Assembly (NCBI GenBank): GCA_965368335.1
Contig: CBDUMN010000020.1
Location: 1 to 45,821, forward strand
Direction: 5' to 3'
DNA from: CBDUMN01 sp965368335
GTDB lineage: Bacteria; Pseudomonadota; Alphaproteobacteria; Rhodospirillales; JAPHRK01
Length of the DNA stretch: 45,821 bases
Part shown: piece by piece, positions 34,066 through 41,402 of the stretch
Layout of the letters: the number at the start of each line of letters is the position of its first letter
How positions within the stretch are numbered: position 1 is the first letter of the stretch
Translations under genes and position numbers: made by a program
Notes under the pieces: model-generated
Told to the model about the DNA's origin: nothing
The model's input: the letters and a program-made list of their open reading frames with translations, nothing else
Databases searched by the model: none

Positions 34066-35640
34066 ATGGCTCGTATTCTTTGCATTGATGGCGATAAGGT
34101 TTTCTTGCATGCCGTCGCTCATGTGCTTGAGGCCACCGGACATAAGGTTTTGTTGTCTAATTCCGGAAAGCAAGGCCTTGAGTTGGCCGACTCCCAACGA
34201 CCGGACATTATCCTTCTGGCGACTAGGCCAAAACAGATGTCGGGCTTCAAGGTGCTGTCCGGCATTCGGGAGAAAATAGGTGATGATCCGCTGGTTGTTT
34301 TGTTGATCGACAGTGGAGAGAAAAAAGAACTCATAGAAGGTTTTCGTCTTGGGGCCGATAACTGCATCGGCAAGCCGGTCGATCTCGATATTCTTTCGAT
34401 GAAAGTTGAGGCCTTGTTGAAGCGGGGGGGAACTGAAAAATCACCGGGCCCCAAGCAGACGCCAAAGCAAATGGAAGCGGTGTTGCGATCCATCAAACAG
34501 GGCGAAGTGACGGCGGCCTCAGGGCATTTGCATTTCGTTTCGCTTGCCGATATCAAAAAATATCTCGGTGAAAAGTGGGAGCTTTTGGCCGATAAAGCCC
34601 TGGCTATTTCAGAGGCTGTAATCAAATCTCAGCTCAGCCCCGGTCAGACGTACGTTCGGCACGGTCGAAGCTCTTTCTTTCTTTTGTTGCCGGATATGAA
34701 CGTTGAGGATGGTCGAATTAAATCCGACCAAATTGCCGACGCCATTGCCAATCGTCTGCTCGGAAAGAATGCCGAACAGTTCCGGCATTTGAAGCTCGCT
34801 GTATCTGTGGGTGATGCATCTTCCATTATCAAGAAAATGAAGGATGATGATTTCGCCTCTTTCGCCGAGGCTTTTGTTCACTCAGTTTCAGAGCCGCCGC
34901 CAAAAGAAATCGGCCTCCAGTTTATTGAAAATGTTGGGGTTACCTTTTTTCCCGTCTGGAATTCGCAACAAGAGAAAATCGTCGCCCAGCATTGTTGTCC
35001 GGTCAGGCAAACGGATTATGGAGCTTTCATGTATGACGATGTTCTTCATGGACGGGATCGTGATCCGCTTTGCGTCGATCTTGACCGTCATGTGATCGGC
35101 AAGGCGTTGAAGCTTGTGAAGGAAAGTGGAGGTCGCATTCCTCCCGTTGTGGTGCCTATTCGTTTGAACTCTTTGATGGGAGAATCGCGGGCCCAGATCG
35201 CAGCGGCATTTGAGCGTTCGGCCATGACGCATTTCCCGTCGCTTCATTTAATTATCGAGCTTGTTGGCGACCCGGAATCTTTTGGACAAAAGAATATTTT
35301 AGAGGCGGTGGCCTTCGTTAAAAACTATACGCCTTTGATCAGTGTTCGGTGCGCTCGGGAAAGTCGGTTATTTGAGATTTTCAAAAGAGCCGGTGCGACC
35401 TTCGTGGGCTTTCCGCTGCGTGGTGGCCCGGACGATATGGTTCAGCTTCAATTGAAGCATTTCTCGGCGCAGGCGGTGGAAATCGGATTGCGGCCTTTCG
35501 TTTTCGACTTGAGTACGACCTCGGCGGCGCGTATGGCGATGGCTTGTGGGTTTAGGCTGCTTGCCGGAAAGGCGATTGCCGATCAACAAGCGCACTTGTG
35601 CCAAAGCTTCGTCCTGCCGAGAAGTGAAGTGGTAGGTTAG
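34066..35640 (+). CDS. REC-GGDEF-EAL-like protein with all three signature motifs degenerate
   Basis: The 524-residue protein begins with a receiver fold (ILCIDGDKVFL, then RPDIILLATR). The acceptor Asp position is Ala52, while the late Lys in CIGKPVD remains. The middle domain resembles GGDEF but reads GRSSF at 200-204 in place of GGDEF. The C-terminal half resembles an EAL domain (FFPVWNSQQEKIVAQ, VAFVKNYTPLISVRCARES) but the EAL signature is replaced by QHCC near 308-311. A phosphate- or GTP-binding effector or protein scaffold is more likely than an enzyme. The gene is on the same strand as, and just before, the hup operon; the link is only positional. Confidence 0.8.
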   Translation: MARILCIDGDKVFLHAVAHVLEATGHKVLLSNSGKQGLELADSQRPDIILLATRPKQMSGFKVLSGIREKIGDDPLVVLLIDSGEKKELIEGFRLGADNCIGKPVDLDILSMKVEALLKRGGTEKSPGPKQTPKQMEAVLRSIKQGEVTAASGHLHFVSLADIKKYLGEKWELLADKALAISEAVIKSQLSPGQTYVRHGRSSFFLLLPDMNVEDGRIKSDQIADAIANRLLGKNAEQFRHLKLAVSVGDASSIIKKMKDDDFASFAEAFVHSVSEPPPKEIGLQFIENVGVTFFPVWNSQQEKIVAQHCCPVRQTDYGAFMYDDVLHGRDRDPLCVDLDRHVIGKALKLVKESGGRIPPVVVPIRLNSLMGESRAQIAAAFERSAMTHFPSLHLIIELVGDPESFGQKNILEAVAFVKNYTPLISVRCARESRLFEIFKRAGATFVGFPLRGGPDDMVQLQLKHFSAQAVEIGLRPFVFDLSTTSAARMAMACGFRLLAGKAIADQQAHLCQSFVLPRSEVVG

Positions 35641-35686
35641 GCTGGTAAGTTTCTTTCCGCTGGTCGCCGAATTGTCATTTCGCCGC

Positions 35687-35715
35687 TTTTCGCCGCTTTC
35701 TCCGTCGGCTATAAT
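35687..35715 (+). promoter_or_regulatory. Candidate promoter of the hupRTUV operon
   Basis: A perfect -10, TATAAT, lies at 35710-35715, forty bases before the hupR start. The -35 region 17 bases upstream, TTTTCG, is weak. A tandem pair CGCCGCTTTT/CGCCGCTTTC (35681-35700) overlaps it and may be an activator or regulator site. Confidence 0.45.
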
Positions 35716-35754
35716 GCCTAAAAAACGAAGTTAAACGGGGATTGCGAGGCGCTT

Positions 35755-37209
35755 ATGGCCGGTCGGCCGATGATATTGGTTGTCGATGACGAAGTTCGCT
35801 CACAGGAAACGTTGCGACGGGTCCTGGATGAGGAATTCGACGTCTTGACCGCAAGCAACGCCATGGAAGCCGAGCGGCTCCTTGAAGGCGAGATGGTCCA
35901 TCTGGTGCTTTGTGATCAGCGGATGCCGGGCATGACCGGAGTTGAGTTTCTCTCGCAGGTGCGGGAGCGCTGGCCGGAACCTGTGCGGATGATTATTTCG
36001 GGCTTTACCGAGTCCGACGACATCATTGCCGGGGTCAACGAAGCCGGTATCTATCGCTATATCACCAAGCCTTGGGACCCTGACGAACTGCTGACCATCG
36101 TGCGCGGCGCCGTGCAGCTTCACAGTCTTCAGCAGGAAAATGAAAGTGCGGCGGTCGAGATGAAGATGAAGGCCGACAGCCTCAAGCAGGTGGTCGCCAA
36201 AAAACAATCGGAACTCAAGCGCTTCTATGAATTTAAGAAGATCATTCGGAGCCCGGAAAGTCCGCTGGAAGGGGCTTGCGATTTGGCCCGTCGTAGCGCC
36301 GAGTTCGATATTTCGGTTCTGATCACCGGCGAGTCGGGGACCGGCAAGGAGTTGATGGCGCGGGCCATCCACTACGCCTCGGGCCGAGCCGACAAGCCTT
36401 TCGTCGTTGAAAACTGCGGCGCTTTGCCGGACGAGTTGTTGGAAAGCGAGCTGTTTGGTTCGAAGAAAGGGGCCTTCACCGGGGCCTATCAGGATCGGAT
36501 CGGTCTGTTTGAAAAGGCCAGTGGCGGCACGGTGTTTCTCGATGAGATCGGCGAAACTTCTCCGGCGTTCCAAGTCAAGTTGCTGCGGGTGTTGCAGGAG
36601 GGGGAAATTCGGCCACTTGGCGCGCAGCGGACCCGCAGCGTCGACGTGCGGATCATCGCGGCGACCAACCGGGATTTGGAGCAAGACGTTCGCTCGGGCC
36701 GGTTCCGCCAGGACCTTTTTTATCGCCTCGCAGCGTTCCCCGTGCATTTGCCGCCGCTTAGAGAACGTCCCATGGATATTCCGTTGGTCGCCGGGCAATT
36801 GCTCAAGCAGGCGGCGAGCGGTTTCGGCAAATCGGTCAGGGGGTTCACCCGTGAGGTCGAGACTTTGCTTTGCGCCTATGCCTGGCCGGGCAATGTGCGT
36901 GAAATGCAAAATGAAATCCAACGGATGGTGGCGCTGACAGATGGGGCCTGGGTTGAGCCCGACGTCGTTTCTGATCGCCTGAAAGGTTTACCGCCCAGGC
37001 GGGGGGATTTCGGTCAATTTGAAGGGGATGGAACGCTCAAAGATCAGGTTGAAGAGCTAGAGGTTAAAATCATCCAGGCGACGCTTGATCGCTATGGCTG
37101 GAACATCAGCCGCACATCCAATGCTCTGGGGCTGTCGCGGGTGGGCTTGCGTTCCAAGCTTCAGCGTTACGGTATTGAGCGGCCTGATGAGCATTTGATG
37201 GTTCTGTGA
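35755..37209 (+). CDS. hupR: HupR/HoxA-type sigma-54 response regulator for hydrogenase genes
   Basis: HupR is the DNA-binding regulator of hydrogenase expression. The 484-residue protein has a receiver domain (acceptor Asp54 in LVLCDQRMPG), a coiled linker, and an AAA+ domain with Walker A GESGTGKE at 192-199. GAFTGA at 239-244 is the loop that contacts sigma-54. A Fis-type helix-turn-helix lies near the end (NISRTSNALGLSRVGLRSKL). The intact GAFTGA fits the sigma-54 promoter before the hyb genes. In Rhodobacter HupR, phosphorylation by HupT is known to switch it off. It starts the hupRTUV operon. Confidence 0.93.
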   Translation: MAGRPMILVVDDEVRSQETLRRVLDEEFDVLTASNAMEAERLLEGEMVHLVLCDQRMPGMTGVEFLSQVRERWPEPVRMIISGFTESDDIIAGVNEAGIYRYITKPWDPDELLTIVRGAVQLHSLQQENESAAVEMKMKADSLKQVVAKKQSELKRFYEFKKIIRSPESPLEGACDLARRSAEFDISVLITGESGTGKELMARAIHYASGRADKPFVVENCGALPDELLESELFGSKKGAFTGAYQDRIGLFEKASGGTVFLDEIGETSPAFQVKLLRVLQEGEIRPLGAQRTRSVDVRIIAATNRDLEQDVRSGRFRQDLFYRLAAFPVHLPPLRERPMDIPLVAGQLLKQAASGFGKSVRGFTREVETLLCAYAWPGNVREMQNEIQRMVALTDGAWVEPDVVSDRLKGLPPRRGDFGQFEGDGTLKDQVEELEVKIIQATLDRYGWNISRTSNALGLSRVGLRSKLQRYGIERPDEHLMVL

Positions 37210-37216
37210 GGCCGCC

Positions 37217-38581
37217 ATGACCCAGCCTGAAAAAGACCGCCCCATCGCCGTTCTGGATACAGAAGCTTTAGGTGCGCTTGAGTTTGGCGGGGCGCAGGAG
37301 TCCGCCTGGATCGAAGTCATCCAGAAAATGGACGAAGTCTATTCCGACCTGATTCGCTACGAAGTGGATCTTGAAGAAAAGAACGCTGCCCTGGAAGACG
37401 CCCAAAGGTTCATCTCCAGCGTGGTCGAGTCCGTTTCCGACGTGCTGATCGTCTGCGACCGGTATTTCGACGTTTTGCAGGTCAATAAGGCGATGGTCGA
37501 GGTGACCGGATTGGCTGAAAACGACATGATCGGGCGTGGACTTTCCACCTTGTTGCCCGAGGAAGACCGGTTTCTGTTCAACGCCATTCGCCAGAATGCC
37601 GAAGAGGGCGAGGGCCGTGAATGCGAGGTGCGGTTCAACACGAAAGACGGCGTGACCGATGTGGTGGCCGTTACCGGTTCCGTGCGGCACGACCACGAAG
37701 GGCGGCGCGACGGGTTGGTGTTGACCGGTCGCCCGGTGGGGGAATTGCGACGCGCCTATGAGGCGCTTAACAGGGCCCATGCCGAGTTGAAGCAGGCCCA
37801 GCAGCAGATGATCCAGCAGGAAAAAATGGCGAGTCTCGGTCGGTTGGTTGCGGGCGTCGCTCATGAGTTGAACAATCCCATCAGTTTCGTCTATGGCAAC
37901 GTTCATGCGCTGGAGCGCTACCGAAAGCGCCTGACCACCTATCTCTCGGTCATTCACCAAGGGGCTGATGAAGAGAAGCGGGAGGCTTTGCGTCAGGAGC
38001 TTCGCATAGACCGGATGCTGGAAGACCTTTCGTCGTTGATTGAAGGGACTATCGAGGGGGCCGAACGGGTCAGCGAAATCGTCAAAAGCCTGCGTAGACT
38101 GTCCTATCACCGCCAGACCGAGCCCGAGGTTTTTAACCTGACGCGGGTGCTCGATACGGCCATTCACTGGGCGACCCGCAGTGGTAGTCGTCCTGTGGCG
38201 GTTGAAGCCGAACTTCCCGATGAACTGCCGGTCAAAGGCAATTCCGGTCAGATCCATCAGGTCTTCGTCAATCTGGTGCAAAATGCGGTCGACGCCATGT
38301 CGGAAGTGGAGAGCCCGCGGATTGCTGTGGTCGGTAAAATCGATGGCGGAATGGTCGCGGTTTCGGTCAGCGATAACGGGCCGGGGATCGGCGGGGATGA
38401 AGGCGACAAAATTTTCGAACCGTTTTATACGACCAAAGAGGTGGGTGAAGGTACCGGGCTGGGCTTGTGGATCAGTTACGGTATCGTTCAGGAACACGGT
38501 GGCGATATCGATATCGATCAGGGACCCGAGGGCGGGGCGCGGTTTGTGGTGACGTTTCCGGTGGTGGAGGACGCCCCATGA
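37217..38581 (+). CDS. hupT: HupT/HoxJ-type sensor histidine kinase of the H2-sensing circuit
   Basis: The 454-residue soluble kinase has a PAS domain (about residues 66-180, with ISSVVESVSDVLIVCDRYFD), a short coiled coil and HisKA with VAHELNNP, where His216 is the phosphorylation site. The HATPase shows NLVQNAVDAM, DNGPGIGG and GTGLGLWISYG. No membrane segment is present. Known HupT/HoxJ proteins receive the H2 signal from HupUV through the PAS region and control HupR by phosphotransfer. It lies 7 bases after hupR and overlaps hupU by four bases. Confidence 0.93.
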   Translation: MTQPEKDRPIAVLDTEALGALEFGGAQESAWIEVIQKMDEVYSDLIRYEVDLEEKNAALEDAQRFISSVVESVSDVLIVCDRYFDVLQVNKAMVEVTGLAENDMIGRGLSTLLPEEDRFLFNAIRQNAEEGEGRECEVRFNTKDGVTDVVAVTGSVRHDHEGRRDGLVLTGRPVGELRRAYEALNRAHAELKQAQQQMIQQEKMASLGRLVAGVAHELNNPISFVYGNVHALERYRKRLTTYLSVIHQGADEEKREALRQELRIDRMLEDLSSLIEGTIEGAERVSEIVKSLRRLSYHRQTEPEVFNLTRVLDTAIHWATRSGSRPVAVEAELPDELPVKGNSGQIHQVFVNLVQNAVDAMSEVESPRIAVVGKIDGGMVAVSVSDNGPGIGGDEGDKIFEPFYTTKEVGEGTGLGLWISYGIVQEHGGDIDIDQGPEGGARFVVTFPVVEDAP

Positions 38582-39582
38582 CCGACGCTCCCTTGAACGT
38601 TCTCTGGTTGCAAGCCGGAAGCTGCGGCGGCTGCACCATGTCTTTGTTGAGCGAAGGCGCAGAAGGTTTGGCTGCCGGGTTTGAGACTTTCGGCCTCAAC
38701 CTGCTTTGGCATCCGGCTTTGAGCCTGGAAAGTGGCGACGAAGCTCTCGACGTTTTGAAAAGCGTCGCTACGGGTAAAATTCCGCTCGATATTCTCTGTG
38801 TCGAAGGAAGCATTCTTCGGGGGCCCGGCGGTACGGGCAAATTTCAAATGGTTTCCGGCACCGGGCGTTCCATGGCCTCCTGGGTCAAGGAGCTAGCGGC
38901 CCGGGCCCGCTATACGGTGGCCGTGGGAACCTGTTCGTCGTTTGGCGGTATTCCGGCGGGTGGGGCCAATCCGACGGATGCTTGCGGCTTGATGTATAAT
39001 GGCGACCGTCCCGGTGGGTTGCTGGGCGATGGGTATCGCTCTAAATCCGGTCTTCCAGCGATCAATGTCGCCGGGTGCGCCCCTCATCCGGGATGGATTT
39101 TCGAGGTGCTTGTTTCGCTGACGCGCAGTGAGATGGAGGCGGATGATCTGGACTTCTTTGCGCGGCCCCGTTTGTTTGCCGATCATTTGGCTCACCATGG
39201 TTGCGCGCGCAATGAATTCTACGAATACAAAGCAAGTGCGTCCAAGCTTTCCGAGCGCGGCTGTCTGATGGAGAAGCTGGGCTGCAAGGCGACACAGGCG
39301 TCGGGCGACTGCAACTTGCGGGTCTGGAACGGTGGCGGCACCTGCACCGATGCAGGCTATACCTGCGTCGCCTGCACCTCGCCCGGTTTTGAAAAAGCCA
39401 AGAATTATCAGGAAACGCCGACCGTCGGCGGTCTGCCCGTTGGTCTGCCGGTCGATATGCCCAAGGCTTGGTTTGTCGCCCTCGCGGCTTTGTCGAAATC
39501 GGCGACGCCCGAACGGGTCAAGCAGAATGCCCGCACTCCGCACATCAAGGTGCCCCCGGCCAAAGGAAGGAGCAAGCCATGA
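38578..39582 (+). CDS. hupU: Regulatory (H2-sensing) hydrogenase small subunit HupU
   Basis: HupU carries the Fe-S clusters of the sensor hydrogenase. The 334-residue protein lacks a twin-arginine signal and C-terminal anchor, so it is cytoplasmic. The proximal cluster motif is intact: SCGGC with Cys16 and Cys19. Later Cys residues come from GTCSSFGG, VAGCAPHPGW and the HHGCARNEFYEYK and CIACTSPGF-like VACTSPGF segments. It overlaps hupT and hupV by ATGA. Confidence 0.93.
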   Translation: MTDAPLNVLWLQAGSCGGCTMSLLSEGAEGLAAGFETFGLNLLWHPALSLESGDEALDVLKSVATGKIPLDILCVEGSILRGPGGTGKFQMVSGTGRSMASWVKELAARARYTVAVGTCSSFGGIPAGGANPTDACGLMYNGDRPGGLLGDGYRSKSGLPAINVAGCAPHPGWIFEVLVSLTRSEMEADDLDFFARPRLFADHLAHHGCARNEFYEYKASASKLSERGCLMEKLGCKATQASGDCNLRVWNGGGTCTDAGYTCVACTSPGFEKAKNYQETPTVGGLPVGLPVDMPKAWFVALAALSKSATPERVKQNARTPHIKVPPAKGRSKP

Positions 39583-41018
39583 CCCGGCTGATCGTCGGAC
39601 CGTTCAACCGGGTTGAGGGGGATTTGGAGGTAACGCTCGAAACATCGGAAGGCCAAGTGACCGGTGCGCGGGTCAATGCGCCCATGTATCGCGGGTTTGA
39701 ACAGATTCTGGAAGGCAAGACGCCGGGCGACGCTCTGGTCATTGCGCCGCGTATCTGTGGCATCTGCTCGGTGTCGCAATCGGTCGCCGCGTCGCGCGCT
39801 TTGGCTAACGCCATGGGCCTGAAGCCTGCCCCTAATGGGCGCTTGGCGGCCAATTTGGTTTCGGCGGCCGAAAACCTGTCGGACCATCTGTCCCACTTTT
39901 ATCTCTTCTTTATGCCCGACTTTACCCGCGAGGTTTATGCGGGGCGTCCTTGGTATGAGGGGGCGGTGCAGCGGTTCGCTGCGGTTAAGGGGGCGGCTTC
40001 GAAGGACTTTCTGCCCGCCCGCAACCGTCTGCTTCATGTGGTTGGTATTCTGGCCGGTAAATGGCCGCATAGTCTCGCCATCCAGCCGGGCGGCACCACC
40101 AAAGCCGTGGACCAGGGCGAGAGAGTGCGTCTTCTCGCCGTTCTTTCCGAAACCCGGCGTTTTTTGGAACGTGTGGTTTTCGGCGATAATCTGGAAAATG
40201 TTTTAGCGCTGGAAACGCCTGAGGCGCTGACGGCCTGGGCCGAGGAAAAGCCCAGTTCGGATTTCGCCCGCTTTCTGAGCATGTCGCGAGATCTGGGTCT
40301 AAACCAGTTGGGCAAAACGCCGGGACGTATGATGAGCTATGGAGCCTATCCCGGTGAGGAGGCGCTCTGGCTATCTGGCGGCCTCTGGGAGGATGGAGTT
40401 GTCAGTGCGCTCGATTTAGGGGGCGTATCGGAAGACCCGGCTAGCGCTTGGTTGTCGGGTGGTGTCGGCCATCCTTTTGAGATCGATACTCTGCCGGATG
40501 CGGAGAAAGAAGGGGCTTATAGTTGGTGTAAGGCTCCGCGTCTTAATGGCGGCGTTGTCGAGGTTGGGGCCTTGGCCCGCCAAGCGATTGCCGGAAATGC
40601 GCTTGTTCAAAAGCTGCTGAGTGAAGATGGCGGCACGGTTCATGGTCGGGTGGTGGCGAGACTGATGGAGGCGGCGCGATTGATTTTTCAAATGGACCGG
40701 TGGGTTGATGAATTTCGCCTGAAAGATGAATTCTGCGTCCATGGTGAGATGCCTGATGAGGTGCAGGCCCAGGGAACGACCGAGGCGGCGCGCGGCAGTC
40801 TTGGGCATTGGATGGTGCTCAAAGGCGGGATGATCCACCGTTATCAGATCGTTGCGCCGACCACCTGGAACTTTTCACCGCGCGATACTTCCGGGACGCC
40901 TGGCCCCTTGGAGCAGGCGCTTGTCGGCGCGCCGATCCGCGAGGGCGAAACCTCGCCCGTCGCCGTTCAGCATATCGTCCGCTCCTTCGATCCCTGCATG
41001 GTCTGTACAGTGCATTAA
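39579..41018 (+). CDS. hupV: Regulatory (H2-sensing) hydrogenase large subunit HupV
   Basis: HupV holds the [NiFe] site of the H2 sensor. The 479-residue protein begins VGPFNRVEGDLEV and has the first Ni ligand pair in RICGICSVSQS (Cys60, Cys63). The last ligands are DPCMVC (Cys473, Cys476), and it ends directly at TVH. Catalytic large subunits carry a further 15-residue or so tail removed by a protease. Its absence is a known mark of sensor hydrogenases. A hairpin follows the stop. Confidence 0.94.
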   Translation: MTRLIVGPFNRVEGDLEVTLETSEGQVTGARVNAPMYRGFEQILEGKTPGDALVIAPRICGICSVSQSVAASRALANAMGLKPAPNGRLAANLVSAAENLSDHLSHFYLFFMPDFTREVYAGRPWYEGAVQRFAAVKGAASKDFLPARNRLLHVVGILAGKWPHSLAIQPGGTTKAVDQGERVRLLAVLSETRRFLERVVFGDNLENVLALETPEALTAWAEEKPSSDFARFLSMSRDLGLNQLGKTPGRMMSYGAYPGEEALWLSGGLWEDGVVSALDLGGVSEDPASAWLSGGVGHPFEIDTLPDAEKEGAYSWCKAPRLNGGVVEVGALARQAIAGNALVQKLLSEDGGTVHGRVVARLMEAARLIFQMDRWVDEFRLKDEFCVHGEMPDEVQAQGTTEAARGSLGHWMVLKGGMIHRYQIVAPTTWNFSPRDTSGTPGPLEQALVGAPIREGETSPVAVQHIVRSFDPCMVCTVH

Positions 41019-41023
41019 AAGAT

Positions 41024-41049
41024 AGCTCGTTCTCTTTAGAGGAAGAGCT
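41024..41049 (+). terminator. Hairpin after hupV, no T tract
   Basis: AGCTC at 41024 pairs with GAGCT at 41045; the inner arms TTCTC and GAGGAA-type bases extend it to about 11 pairs with one mismatch and one wobble. No U tract follows. It could slow or partly terminate readthrough from hupV into hyb, or stabilise the 3' end. Confidence 0.4.
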
Positions 41050-41105
41050 CTAGAGATTGTTCATCTCGCGCGTCTGGTAATACCAATTCTTTATAACATA
41101 TTGAT

Positions 41106-41162
41106 GGAAATATGTTTTCCAGGCCTATGGAAAGTATATTTCTATATGGAATATTTTCTTCC
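41106..41162. promoter_or_regulatory. Three GGAAA-N5-TTTCC dyads, candidate activator enhancer
   Basis: Sites are GGAAA-tatgt-TTTCC (41106-41120), GGAAA-gtata-TTTCT (41129-41143) and GGAAT-atttt-CTTCC (41148-41162). All keep the 5-base centre. Centres are 23 and 19 bases apart, close to two helical turns. They lie about 120-180 bases before the expected sigma-54 start, the usual place for an enhancer, so HupR is the natural candidate. This differs from the TTG-N5-CAA site reported for Rhodobacter HupR. Confidence 0.65.
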
Positions 41163-41259
41163 AGCTGTGAAATTTGAATGAAAATGGCTTGCAATGTTGC
41201 GTTGCGGTAAGTGGCTGGAATCCCTTGTTTGAAAAATTGTGTCCCTGCGAAATAAAGTT

Positions 41260-41275
41260 TGGCGCGGTAATTGCT
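41260..41275 (+). promoter_or_regulatory. Sigma-54 promoter of the hyb operon
   Basis: TGGCGCG-GTAA-TTGCT matches the consensus TGGCACG-N4-TTGCW at all but one base. GG at 41261 and GC at 41273 are separated by exactly ten bases. A start site near 41286 would give a leader of about 115 bases to the small-subunit gene. A sigma-54 activator with intact GAFTGA is encoded just upstream. Confidence 0.85.
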
Positions 41276-41402
41276 ATGAGGGGGGTAGTTTATTGCGTCT
41301 CGCGTTCGCGGGCAGGGAGTTCTGGGGTATCCGCGCAAGGTAATTGCCTTGCTTCATCCGTTAGCAAGGCGGGAATTTAACGTAACCGTTGGGGGGGGCC
41401 TG

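Larger units (their letters stand above)
41019..41402. other. 384-base control region of the hyb hydrogenase operon
   Basis: No gene is seen here. From left to right it holds a hairpin just after hupV, an AT-rich block with three 15-base dyads, a spacer of about 100 bases, a sigma-54 promoter and a leader of roughly 115 bases. I found no clean IHF consensus in the spacer. Confidence 0.75.

Noticed and set aside
37268..38497. 409-codon open frame opposite hupT
   Set aside because: Composition artefact of the kinase gene; no domain.
41163..41259. IHF site between the dyads and the sigma-54 promoter
   Set aside because: No stretch matches WATCAA-N4-TTR well enough on either strand.
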